DNA from: Datnioides undecimradiatus
Taxonomy: Eukaryota; Chordata; Actinopteri; Lobotiformes; Datnioididae
Reading direction: 5' to 3'
Length of the DNA: 64,000 nucleotides
Assembly: GCA_008933995.1 (NCBI GenBank)
Contig: WARS01000026.1
Span: 8,746,001-8,810,000, forward strand
The notes under the pieces are model-generated. The model was not told the DNA's origin, ran no database searches, and was given only the letters and a program-made list of their open reading frames with translations. Both the position numbers and the translations under genes were made by a program. Positions 11,495 through 25,100 of the stretch are shown in pieces. Numbering within the stretch: position 1 is the first letter of the stretch; every line of letters begins with the position of its first letter.

Positions 11495-13180
11495 CACATC
11501 CTCAACCTTTGGGTGTTTTTTTTTTTTCGTTGTTCTGTCGCTGACTGTTATATGCTGGCTGACAAATGAATTAGTCATTTTGCTTTTCAGACCCTCACTT
11601 GCAACTGAATGTGATCACCATGAGATGGCAGTGTGGTCAGTTTGATTGAGGAGGAGGTTAAAATTCAGGCCCTCCAGCTCAGAAAACCCACTTTGTATGT
11701 GTGTAATAAAAATGCAGGTTATTTTTTTACAAATGTGGATAGAAAATATTGGGAAAAGTACAAACCAGAGAATATTAAAAGCAGTCAAAGGTCATTCTCT
11801 GCTCAAGAGTTTTAAATATTCAGCGCCTTTTTAGTTTCTTCAAAATCAGCTTGACTTTGTTTCTTTTCTGGTTTTAGAACTCCTGACCTCTGCTTGTGTG
11901 CCAAGGTCACTGCAAATGTTCTGCTGTCTTGGTCTAATTACATTATCAAGGCATTTCACAACAAAAAATGTTGATATCCGGTCAAGAGAAAGTGCAAAAG
12001 AGTCTATATGTATTGTAACCCACCGTTTTCTAAGCTTTTCCCAGAGGTTTTTATCGTTCCGACACACCGCTCTGTCTCCCGCTACTCTTTATTCTGTTGG
12101 AAATTAATTAGTCTCGCTCTGAAAGACTATGCTCGCTCACACTGTAAATGGGGTATTAAGGACAAAAGTCTCAGAGGAAATTATCTACACCAAAGAGTAT
12201 TGTGTCCACTGGAACAGCTGACTAATTAGGCTCTGTTCAACAGTGGGTAGAAACATGGAAAAATGTTTGTTTGCAATCACTTTACACATCTGTAGAACAA
12301 GCAGTTGTAGTAAAAAGGGTCTAATTTCACTTTTTTTGTAGTTTGATGTGTTGTTTGATTTTCCTGGTGTTATTTTTTGCCTCTAAAGTTTCACTGATGA
12401 CAACAGTTTGTCTGCAGTGTTCAAAACAAATGAGGCAGAAGAGGCTCAGAGGGGCTGCCAGTGAGGCAGGAGGAGAATGTTTGTTGTTGTTGTTGTTGGC
12501 TGCAGTGGGGGTCAGGAAGTTGCAGGCGTTGAGGCTTGTGTGCATGACAAATGGTCGGACAGGTGTGTTGCCGGGTCCGTTATGTTATCCCTATGTGTTT
12601 GAGTGGAGGGACCTCAGTGGGCCCAGGATTAGCAGAGGGTCCTTTCACCCTCCTGAGAGGGGAATATGAGATGCCTGGCTTTAGAGGAAGTGTGTTTATG
12701 TTGCACACCGTCACTTGGATTATTAATAGTTGTTTTTTGCTTCTATTTGCACACCATTCATTTATTTTCATGTAATCACAGTGTGATGAGGAGTACAATA
12801 GCACGCCTCATGCATGACAACTGCCTTTTCAGGAATAACATTGTGACATGTTCTCAGACAGGCAGCTGTTCTGCACAGGAATTTTGCATATGCATTTTCC
12901 ATTATGTGCTTGTGTCTGTGTGTGCATGTGTGTGAGACTGAGAGAGAGATACTAGCACTGTGTGAATACAAGCTCTTTAAAATGGGTGCAGTCTCTATGT
13001 GAGAAAAACGTGACACTGTGCAGAGCTCAGTCTGACAATGAATATGCAGGTGGTGTTAATTGTGCTGAGAGTTTAGTGTGTGCAGTTTTTGTTGCGTCTT
13101 ATCTCTGCGTGCGTGTGTGTGTGTGTGGGTGGGTTTGAGGATGTGCATACAAGGGGTGTTTGACTTGGTGGGAAGTGGAT

Positions 13181-13222
<42 letters not shown>

Positions 13223-16200
13223 TGTCTGTGTGTCCGTGTCTGTGCGCGCTGGGGGAGGGAGTGACTATCGTGTGTGCCTGCCTCACTGAACCCCTCTGGC
13301 AGAGGGAGAGAGAGGGAGCAAACACACTCACTCCAGCTCTGTATGAGAGAGCAGGGTTGTGTGTGAGCTCATGTGAGTGTATGAACAGGGGATGATAAAC
13401 CCTCTGGAAAAGGACGCATGATTAGTAAGAATAGCTCAAAAATGGAACCACAGCAAGATGGAAAGAAAAGGACATGAGCCACTGGTTTGCCAGCTTTGGA
13501 TTTTAAAGAAAAATACAGCTTTGTAGAAAAATATTTTTGAGGATTGAGGAGAAAGGGCATCTTTTTGTCAACAAGTTCAAACAGAGCAGTGAACTAGAGA
13601 CCATCTGAAGATCAGAATTTGCCCTCTGGACCTTAATACCTTGCTGGGCTGCACAAGCAGGGACGAGGGTGAAGGAAAAGCCCGACTTGGGGCAAAGGAA
13701 TGAAGAAACGAAGATGGTGTTTATGTTTTATCTGAGTGGCTGAGGCTCGTTCTCCCGGGTTGCCTACTTTTTTCACCTCAGGTGGAACCTCAGCTTTCTC
13801 AGCCCACTACTACAGATTAGCAAGGTTACTTCCCAAGGGTGGCTGCGCTGACTAGACTACAGCCATGCTGTGTGGTCTGAGGAGAGATACCAAGAGCAGC
13901 ATTGGTAAGAGCACCACACTTTGATCTTTGCAGAGTAGAGGGGGGGTCAGCCTGTCTGGTGTAGAGGAGGGTTGGTGGCAGGAGTGGGTTCAGTCATCAC
14001 TTGGATTATTAAATTTATATCTTTAGTTTAAAGTGAATCTGAGGTTCAGCCTACCCCAATGTTCACTCCTATTTGTAAATCTACGATTCATTCAGTCATT
14101 ACAGTGCATGTGTTATGGTTGTACAGGCTGAAAGAGATTTAAATGTGAATGGTCTCAACCACCAGCTCTGCATGCCATCCTGCCATGTGTAATTGGGGCG
14201 GATATAGCAACGTTAACTGGGTCTGGCAGGGCCCAGTTTATAAATAAAGTTTTACATCTGAAAATAGCTTTATGATTTCATTGTCATTGTCAGTGATGCC
14301 CCCATATTTAACCTACATTCTGATTGGTTATGAGAAGGATGACATACAGTGCCCTGAATTAAATCAGGAGTTAATTAACTCAGCACATATTTATGCAGGA
14401 GCATATACTTTTATTTTAGTCGCTCTGAAGTCTTTTGGATGCAGGCAAAGCTCATCCTTGAGCCAATAACTAACCTTCTCTTCAAAGACAACAGAGCACA
14501 ATACAGCACAATATAGTAGGGGGGGGGTTGTTGTTTTTTGTTTCCTTTTTTTTTTTTGCTGGGGCTGTTTATTAATCAGCTCCATCCTGATCTTAATTCT
14601 AGCCATCAGGCTAAATGATGGTTTATTTTAAGCTGGAGGAGGATGGCTTGGGGACGGCTTGATGGTACAGTAGCGTTGCAGTCACGTGCAGAGTGTTGGG
14701 CCTGCGTTACCCACAGCTAATGTTGCCTTTTGACTGCAATGACAGCTGCTGGACTGTCAGGGGCCCTCAGGAGCCAGCATGGTTACGAGGCTTTTGTCCA
14801 GCCAAATGTGTTTGCTATGTGTCACTCACTTTGAGTGTGTGCGTTTGTGCCTCACAGCAACTCGAAAGGATATTTGTGCAAGGATGTGTGTAAATTAGTG
14901 TGAAATACCATATTATGCATATGTATGTTCCATACATTGCCGCAATATGCAAATTCCAAGATATTTCTGTTGTTAACGTCTGACTCATGCAGCCGTGTGG
15001 GCAAGAAAGCTGAATTCTCTTCTTTACTACAGGGCCTGCCCAAAGGTTTCAGGTCAGAGAAGGTTTGACAAAGGATCCATGCCTCTCAGCTGTCTAAAGG
15101 CCTCATCTTCAGTTGGACAGATGTGGAAGCTTGATGTGGACAGAGAGAAGGCAGTGGGTTTGATGCCCTCTTGCTTCCCCCAGTTCAGTCTTTACAAATC
15201 AGCACAGATAAAAACTGATAAACTGTCAGGCCTTGACAGTGAGGCAACTGACATCCCTCAAATTCACAAATATTATATTATTTATATGAATTGTGACTGA
15301 ACATGACTAAAGTTGCGATACATTGAAATTGTCATTCCTATTATTATGCTTTGTCACACTTATATTTAGTAGATAATCACAGTCTAAATCTTGGAGGAAT
15401 ACAAGCAGGAATTATGATGCTGCCATGGATTCAGTCAGTTATGCTTTGAGCCACATTTTAATTAGACTATATTTTTATTCACATTTTGGCAAATTAGCCA
15501 ACCGTGGCAAGCCATTGAAAGTATGCCCAATAAGTGATAAGCGGTTCTTGTTTGCAAAGTACCCATGGACATGAAGGCAACTGTCGCGGGGTCATTTTGA
15601 CTCTGAAAAAAACGTATAAACGCGAGGTTTTTAGGCAGTGGAGTTAATCCGGAGTTAATAAGGGACATTTCTGACAGTGTTTTCTAAGCAGATCAATAAA
15701 TGTTTATCCTACTTGAATATAATATCATGCCCTCAGAAAGTAAAAATCACTCTAAATCTAAAAATGTGTTTCTCATGTCTGTGTGTTTAGATTCCAGTTG
15801 ACTCCGGAAAGTAGTGTTACTTTTTGACAGAAATTGCAGTATTAGGGTACTTAAGATTAAGATTAAATTCCCAGCATGCACCTGTTCATCTCACATAGTA
15901 TCTTTGTCTCTCCCATTAAACAGTTTAAAAACATCTGATTCACAACATACATGATTTTTTGACATATGGTGTTTTCAGTTTTTAGATTGTCTCGCAGCAT
16001 TCACTGGTGACTTAAGCCCTTCAGCCACTTTACTGACTTAAGTTTCATGCCTGTGGTGTAAAGCACTAACATGGCCCCTCCACTCTTAAAAAAAAAAAGG
16101 ACTTGGCGCTGCTCCATTTTAAGTTTGCAATATGATGTTCAATCACTGTGCTGGACAGCTGAAAAGGTAATCCACAGTGGACAGGATTATAGAAGTGCCA

Positions 16201-19200
16201 AGTCAAGTTTCCTCCTCTTTGTGACCGCTGACATGCTTGTATGGCCGCATTCAGGTTCAGTTGGCCGAGCAGTGGCTCTGCTAATCTGAGGCGAGCCCTG
16301 TGCTGTGTCAGAAATGGGTTCCACTGTGAGTAAAAAAAAAAAAAAAAAATCATTTTCCCTGCAGAGCAGATTGAACATTTCCCAGCCCTCTGTAGCAGCT
16401 GCTGTAAATGACATGAAAATGATGATTTTCTCTCCATGCCCCAACAGTCCATTAACCGCATGCTGTTCCTTCAGGAAAATTCCCATGCCTTAGTGGTTGC
16501 ATACATCAAGCTTGCCGCAAATGTATTCTTGTGTTAAATTAATGGTTTTCAAGGGTCTCTGCTGCAGACAGAGAGGAGCTATTTTAAACCCTTGAGGGGT
16601 TGGTCATGGAAACAGAGTGGACTGACCTTCCAGGTTCCTGAGTTTAGGCTGATCACTCCATCATCAGTTTGCTAATGCCTGACGAATGGATGTCGCTGTT
16701 GGCTAAGTGCTTTCCCCTCCCAGAGTCCCCACATTACCCAGGGTGCAGTCCAAAGCATTAGAGTGTGTGCAGCTGTCATGATGTGCACTGGAGGGTCATG
16801 TTCATTAAGCCTTCTGCTGCAGAGTTTCGTCACATATCATCACAGCGCTTCATAACATCACCTCCATACCTCCCTGCTGTCTCTTCAGATGAAGGACCAT
16901 ACTCAAAGGGGAGCAAGGAGTCCGGGGCAACTGACCAATCATATTCGTCCCAGAGGCGCAGCTTCTCAGGTACAATCCAGTCAAAGCTGACCTCATATCA
17001 TCTTGTTTTCTCTCTGTTATCTGATTCATGCTACGGCGCCCAGTTCACCTGTGCCCTCAAAAAGACGAGGAGTCATACTGTGTTTGGCCAAAGTCTTTGT
17101 CGTTGTGTGCACGTCGAATCATGTGTCTGCTACATTTTGCTTGATGTTTTGAACGCTTAGATAAGATGAAGAAAAAATGCTTGGATGGCATACCTGTCAT
17201 TTGCGCTAAACTGCACTTGGTAGAGCTCACATAGAACAATTTAACAGCGCAGCACAATGTGGACCGCAAGACAGAATGAGTCCTCTGATGACACTGTGTA
17301 GCCACATGTCCATCAGAGTTAAGGTCAAACTCATTTTCATTCACTTAAGAATACAATTGGATTTCAATTTACAAAGTGATGAGTCTGCAGTAATTTGTCT
17401 TTTTTTTCTAACAATGCACTGAATTTCTTTCCATCGTCAGTATTTTGTGTGGGATTAATAAAAAAGACTCCATCCTTAGACTCTCTCTTCCTCCTCTTCC
17501 TCCTGAACACGTCATAAAGATTCACTCCGAATCAAAGATGTGACGGAACAAGGAAAAGACAGGAAAGTGAGAAAATAAAGTATGTGGCCGTGTGTCAGAG
17601 AGCATTTCTGTGAGAGGTTCAGGGAAAAAAGATGAAGAGGGGAGCCCTTCGTTGCCTCTCAGACAGGGTGATTCTGTCAAGCAGACGCTAATGCTGACTG
17701 TGGATCTGTGCCTGTGTCCGTATCTGTCAGCAGAGGAGTACAGAGGAGTGACCACGGTGGACCTGATGAAAAGGGAAGGCAGCAGCCTTGGCCTCACCAT
17801 CTCCGGAGGGTCTGATAAGGATGGCAAGCCCAGAGTGTCAAACCTACGGCCAGGTGGGCTAGCTGCCAGGTGAGATCTCTGCTCTGTGATGCGGTTAAAA
17901 CCTGGCAACCACACAAAGCTGTCCGGGCTTGTTATTTTACTCCCACCAACGTACACGTGTTGCAAAGTTACACCAGCACACCATAACCACAGGAGTGAAG
18001 GTGTCGTGTTAGATCAGACAGATGCATTTCACAGTGTAATACCATGACACTTCTTATTTGTATGTGTAGTAACCACAAAACTATACATGATGTAATTCTT
18101 TTCAGTTCTTTATTGTCTTTTATCGTTGTGCAGTGGTAATTCAATACAAATCTTTTGTGCTTGTTTTTTTCATTCAAAGATTGCTTAATTAAGATACAGT
18201 TAAACTCATTTCCCCCCAACGTCAGCGACATTAAACTAATTTTCCCCAACATCAACCGCATGATAGGAAAATGAAGCGGGAGGACTCACGTTTCATGATG
18301 ATTAAGCAGCGTGTGACTGAAGTGCAGCAGCACACGCATACACACACAGAGTTTTGTAGGAATGACACAGCCCCTCTGAAAATGTCTTGGCCAAATATGC
18401 CGTCACTTGTCAAGTCCAAGGAGGTTTAAAGACAGACACTGTGCTAATTCTTCCAAGCAGCTTGTCTTCCCACAGCTGAGTTCATGCTTGTGTGGAAGTG
18501 CTGGTTAATTTACTGGGTGGAGAGACACTCAGGCAGACAGGAGAGAGACTGGCAGTGACATTGTGTGATAAGACCGGACCGGATGACAGCAGGCCGGTCA
18601 GCTCTGCTGGATAAGACATCTCTCTCTGTCTGCTGTCAGCCCTGACTGGCAGTACCCCTAAGGTGAGAGGGGCGAGCAGGCCAGAGCATCTATTTAATTA
18701 ATTCGCTCTCCAATGAGCAGCGTGTTGACTCAGAATGTCATATGTGAGACACCATGTACAATCATCTCTGTCAGTGTTGGAGGAGGAGATGCTTTCAGCC
18801 ACACAGCTCACAGTCTACACAGCTGGCTCCGTATGTTAGTCTACGTTCTGCAAAACGATTTACTGTATAATCAAATTATCATTACTGTCTGGGCACAAAT
18901 TGATACAACCAACCATGATTCCCTGTCTAATGTTGACATTAGACAGTGCTTGTTCTGCCTCTTTGGATCAGTAAAATCAAGTTGTGAAAATTTAGTGCAG
19001 TTTAGAGAGGTGAGAGTGAACGTGTAGCACCATAAAACTAAGACAATGAGCTGAAAGTGAAGCTACAAAGCTGAGGAATACTTAACAGTTATGTTTATTC
19101 CCAATGGGCCTTTCACTACAAGCTACATTACAGATGAATGCAGTATTAAAAATAGGCCCTCAGGAAGACACAACCAGTTAAAATTGTTAAAACGAGTTGA

Positions 19201-22065
19201 TAACAAGCTTGCAATTCCAAAAACAACAAAAAACAGATGACACAGATGATCAGGAGCTTTTGGCCCCTCCACCCGTGTTCTTGATGGTCTGTTCATGACT
19301 TTCCACAGGAGCGACCAGCTGAATGTAGGAGACTATATCAAGTCGGTGAACGGCATCAACCTGTCAAAGCTTCGCCATGATGAGATTATCAGCCTGCTGA
19401 AGAACATCGGGGAGCGAGTGGTGCTGGAGGTGGAGTACGAGCTGCCTTCATTTGGTAGGTGAAGTTCTGCAAGATTGCATAGTTTTGCCAGATAGTCCAA
19501 CAAATGCTCAGAGGCGAGAAGCCATTAAAGGGTTGCATTTTCAAATCATTTATTAAGAAGCTAATAAGTAAATGCTGCAGAAAACGAAAAGAAAATAGTA
19601 AAGGACCAGTGACATTTAACTTGCAGAGGACTCTATTTTATTTTTGTCTATTAATTGTAACTTTGATTAAAACATACAACTAGAACAAGATTGGCATACC
19701 ATTGGCTACTGTTTGATCTCGGTGTGGACAGGTGTCCCTTTGGAGCAAGTTAAAGCAACCATGCTGTCGGGTGTCTCTTTGAACTACTTTCTCTCTTGAT
19801 CTCAGCACCTTGATAATTTAAAAAAAAAAAATGTGATAGGCATAAGCATCAGCAGGAAGTGTTCACCCCACGTTCCTCCATATGGTTTTATCATTACTCA
19901 TTCAGACCCATCTTTAATATTGTTCTGTTGTTTGCTGCACAGACAAAATGAAGGATATAGAAAAGTTGCATTTAGTCCAAAAGAGAGCTGCTGCATGCTG
20001 CTCACATCATACTAGCATTGACAAAATGCAGTCCAAATAATACTGGCTGCCTGTCAAAACCTGGTTTTATTAAAGTATGCTGTTGTTTATTAGGAATCTT
20101 CTTGAGAAAATACAGTAACTAGAACCACAAAATGCTAATTATGACAACAATGTCTTCCAAGACCCAAAATAAACTACAAATGCAAATACAATGTATATTA
20201 GTTAGTTTTCAGTCTTTAAAAATGAATAGATTTTGTCCCTTGTATATCCCATATATATTTGTGTATTAAAAAACTCGATGGAGATGCAGCCACAGCATGT
20301 GGAAGCTAAGGCGTGAAAGCAAAAGCAATAGGAGGGACCGATTTGATGATTTGCACGTCAAAACTTCTGGAAACTTTTAGTAAAAAAAGGATCTAAATTC
20401 TGTTGAAAAGTTTTTTTTTAAACATTCAAGTTACATAAAACAGTTTCCTTAGTGGCACATCTTTGTGAAGCAGACCAGCTTCAAGATGAATTATAGTCAT
20501 TAAGTGTGTGTTGAAACAACATTTATAACCTGGACGTCTAAAAAGTGTCAGACAAATTTAGCCCTGAGCTAACCTCAACATCCAGACACCTTTCGACCTG
20601 CAAATCAATACTTATTGGGTTTTCTTGATCAAGGCACCGACCTCAGAAACAGAGTTTGTCCCCAGGCATTGCGCAGTAGCTGCTCACTACTCTTAAATCA
20701 TTAGTCTGGGTCAAATACAGAGAATTAATTTCCCCACTAAGATTTATTAAACGTACTCCACAATGTTCAATGTCGAGATTCAACATTCACATGACACGAT
20801 AATTAAACTTTTGTGAAAGCCTCATACTGTAATTCATTTTATGGCCAGCCTTAGAGGATTACAGTCATAATTCTTTTTTTTTGTCCTTTCCTCTCAACTC
20901 ATAGTCCAGAACCCCTCAGGAGTCATAACCAAAACTATAGAGGTGTGTTTACACAAGGAAGGAAACAGCTTTGGGTTCGTCATGAGAGGTAGGTGGACGG
21001 GATGAATCTGTGCAAATCCATAATTAAAAAAGAATTAGCTTTGGCTTTTTGTGTTGATTTATGTCTGTCTTTGCCTTTTTTTTAGGAGGCTTCCATGAGG
21101 ACTGGCGTAGGTCCCGTCCTCTGGTGGTTACATACGTGAGGCCTGGAGGTCCCGCTGACAGGTGGGGACATGGATAGATGAGTTAGTGTTGGTGTGTGCA
21201 CAAGTGTAGCTATTTATGTGTCTTCTGTGCATTTTATGACTTGATTGTGCATGAATGAGCCTATTCACGTTATTGTATATGTGCATGCATGCATGTTTCT
21301 ATAGCGAGAGGGTATGGCTATGTATTTACTAATTGCCTTTCTTCGTCTGAGGCAAAAATATTATCTACCAGCCATATATAGTCATGTTCCTGACTGATCC
21401 GCAATATTTTTTTTTCTTTTGTATCAGTCTATGTTGCTGCATGAAATTGTGGCTGTGACACATATAGTGTACGTTATCTTCAAAGCAGAAAGGCCACTGC
21501 TCATCCTGAGGCTAGTACAACATTGCACTTTTCCCCATGAAAACTGAGAGCACCTAAACACTGGAGCAAACGTAATTCACCATCAAAGGCTTTACGGACG
21601 TTTATCTCGTTTATCCTTCATCTCACCTGGGAGGGGGCACTCATGTGGAACTGTTTAATGATTTACTGTGACTGGTGCTTAAACGCTTGTATGAGCATCT
21701 TGTCTTTTCTCCTTCTGCATTACTCCAGAGAGGGCACTTTAAAGGCCGGAGACCGAGTATTGAGCATAGACGGGATGCCTTTAAACAGAGAGAAGCATGC
21801 TGACGCTTTGACCATGCTGATGCAGAGTGGCCAGGAAGCCCTGTTCCTGATCGAGTATGACGTCTCTGTCATGGGTGAGCACACACACACATACACACAG
21901 ACACACAGGGAATATGTGGAGACATGGTAGGGCAACTTTGCTCTGAGGCTAAATAATGTGGCCGCTTGGCTGTGCGGATGTGAGTGAGTGTCGGTGCTGG
22001 AGACGCCACCAGGGGAGTCACACTGGCCCATGAGCACACTTGACAAGGGAAAGGGTAGATGGGTA

Positions 22066-22111
<46 letters not shown>

Positions 22112-25100
22112 TCAGTGTTTTATCTCTCTACACTTCTGAATCATGGCAGGTTTAATCCCAATATTATTCTACATACTATTTTTTAAAGACAATGGATTTT
22201 TTCAAAGCAGTGTAGCAGTAGTATTGCACCTGTATGAATTTGGGGACTTCACAAGAGACACGTTACAAAAAGAATAGCCAGAGTCAAATCAAAGCTACAT
22301 TTCCCATAATGCAACTTGCCAGCGTCTTTTTGAAATGTAGGATATCTGGTATAAATGTGTAGTCGCCATGCCAATGCTGAGATAACACTGATGACATCAC
22401 TATCATCTGGCTTATTTGTCTGGAGCTCTAAAGCATGATTGGAGTGCCTTGTTTTGATGAATTAAATAGTAAATTTCAGTTTTATTTATTTAATTTTAGT
22501 TAGTGTTTCTTCATTTTGACTTCATCTTGAAGTGAATAAACACCAACACAGTTCACTCTGACTGATGAATACACAGAGCAAATCAAATCTATTTTTAACT
22601 TCTCAACACTGGGTCAAAAAGTAGTAAAATGTGCCGCTGAAGACAGAAACTCACTGCCGAGTATAACCTCCATTTGGTCATGGTGACTAATTCTCCATAA
22701 GATCGTAAACTCTGCACCGCTCTGAGCAAAATGGGGCAGGTCACCAAGGACAGTTGACACACATTATCTTTCTGTATGTGGGAGTTTAGGATTCAGACCT
22801 CTTGCCTCCAGACTGAACTAGTCAGAGGGTTCAAAATTAAAAGAAATGTTTTTTTTAAGAAATCTGGAAAAAATATATATTATCAGTTTAAGCTAGTTAT
22901 AATTTTTCCTCAAATGCATAAACCCATTCTCTGTAACATATTTGCAAAACATTATGAGCATTAACATTATGAACATTATGCTGTACTGAGCAGCACAACA
23001 CTCAGTTTGTCCTAAACTCAAAATGTTCAGCTGCTCTGTCTAAAGTATCTTATAACTGCTTCCAAAATAGCACACCCCCCTATCTTTGCTCGTGTCAAGT
23101 CTATTAGATTTGTAAAAAAAAAAAAAAACATGTCGCATGTGTATGTCGCTTTTCAGTGAGCCAGTAATGAAGTCATCTACAGCCAACTGTATAAACTCAC
23201 ATTATCCAAACACTGGCTTCACTGATGGTGTCTCACCATCATCAATGCTCACTCTTCTGCTATACCACTTATTCAGTATGTCTGACACAATAATATAAAA
23301 CAAAACATATTAAAATGAAAGTAGAGTAAAAACAAATGTTTTAGCACAACAGATTCATACAATTTGTGAGAGGCCATTAAGAATTAAAAGTCAACCCCCC
23401 TATGACCTCACTGTCTATCTGATCAGAGCATTTATTGCATGATATTTTCACAATAAAATAATGTGGCATGGTGCAACATCCTCAAAGACGGCATGTCCTG
23501 TCCCTTCCCTTGTGTCCACCAGCCAACACACTCAGTGTCCTTTTCATGTCTCTGTTTAAACATCCCATCATTGTTGTCATGCTTGTCATGTAAATAATGG
23601 CTGATGAGTTGCAGCTTTAATCTATATTTTACGGCAGGCAATAATGCACCAATAACAGATGACTCACATTTTACCAGTTCTCCTAGCATGGTTGGGTGTG
23701 ATCTTTTCCATGTGAGAATTTACATAATCGAGCTTTAGATGTATCCAGTGATCTTGTAGGTCTCTATCACATCTGTGTGTCTTCCCTGTTTTAGAGGCAG
23801 TGCAGCAAGCCTCAGGCCCTCTGCTGGTGGAGATAGTGAAAGGTCCTTCAGCCACCCTGGGGATCAGCCTCACCACGACAATATACAGGAGCAAGCAAGT
23901 TATTATTATTGACAAGATAAAAGCAGCAAGTGTGGTCGAAAGGTGAAACGAACCTCTTTCATTACATTAATCCACTGACGCTTTATATTCAAGCAAAGAC
24001 TTGCCCTAAACAATCTGCCTCTGTCTCAATCTCTCTCAGGTGTGGAGCGCTACATGTGGGTGACATCCTGTTGTCTATAGATGGGACCAGCACAGAGCAC
24101 TGCTCACTGATGGAGGCCACACAGCTATTGGCCAGCACCTCTGATGTAGTAAAGCTGGAGATTCTCCCAGTCACTCAGAGCAGACTTCCTGTAAGGCCGC
24201 AAGACACAGGTATGTCTGTGGAGGAGATGCAACTGAAAGAGACACCAGAGAGAGTACAACTATCAGTCATTTAGGGCTGCCAATATTTTATTTCTTTCAT
24301 AATGGCTTAACATATTAAATGTCAAAAAATTAAGAAAAATACCCATCACAAGTTTCAAATTGCTTTTTTTGTCCAACTAATGCCTAATTAATCATAATAT
24401 ACAGCAGAGATTTGAGAGGGTCTAAGAAACAGTTTATTCAAGGGTAAATTTTGAGGTAGTACTTTACTTGAGTATAGTTGTCCTTTTTTTCTACTTTAAG
24501 CTTCTGCTGTTATGAGCTGTGAGCATGGACCCAAGTGCAGACAGGGACTCAAGAGGTTAATGTAGATTAAAAAAAAAAAGGTTTATTGGCTGTGCAGGGG
24601 AGAACAGATGACCTCAGATGTGGATGTGAGGAGGTGGGGGTGGGGTCAGTGAAATTGTTAATGCAGGTCTGTTATTGGTAAGGTAGTATTTTGCCATGTT
24701 CATTTACAATAAAATATGTTTGTATTATATTGACCCATTGTGTAGGTGGGGTGTGCAGGTTTTTGCATACAAAAAGCATAAAATGTATATAAAATATATG
24801 TAAAGTGTATACATGGCGGAAAATTACAAAATCATATTTTCTTACTATTGATTGCAAAAGTGCAGAGCAATAGAAAGAATTCACAGGAGTGAATGTCGTC
24901 TGTATAACCAGCACTACATTAATTATATAATTTGGAGAAGTTCTACATTTCGATTGTGGCTGCTGCTCCAGCATGTTGTCCACACCATATGTATTGTGAC
25001 TGCTCTGCTCCAAGCTATTTTACCTACAGCTGTAAGGAGCCTGGCTGCCTCTCAGTCGCCTTCTTCCATGTGCTTTGTGTGCTAGCTACAATCCCTCTGC

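Noticed and set aside
13056..13395. Frames encoding runs of Cys-Val or His-Thr
   Set aside because: These are translations of GT/CA microsatellites.
16240..16330. tRNA-like stretch (GTTGGCCGAGCAGTGG)
   Set aside because: There is no matching acceptor stem, anticodon arm or B box at the right distance.
24450..24470. let-7-like TGAGGTAGTA
   Set aside because: It lies in sequence matching the family B repeat and no precursor hairpin is present.
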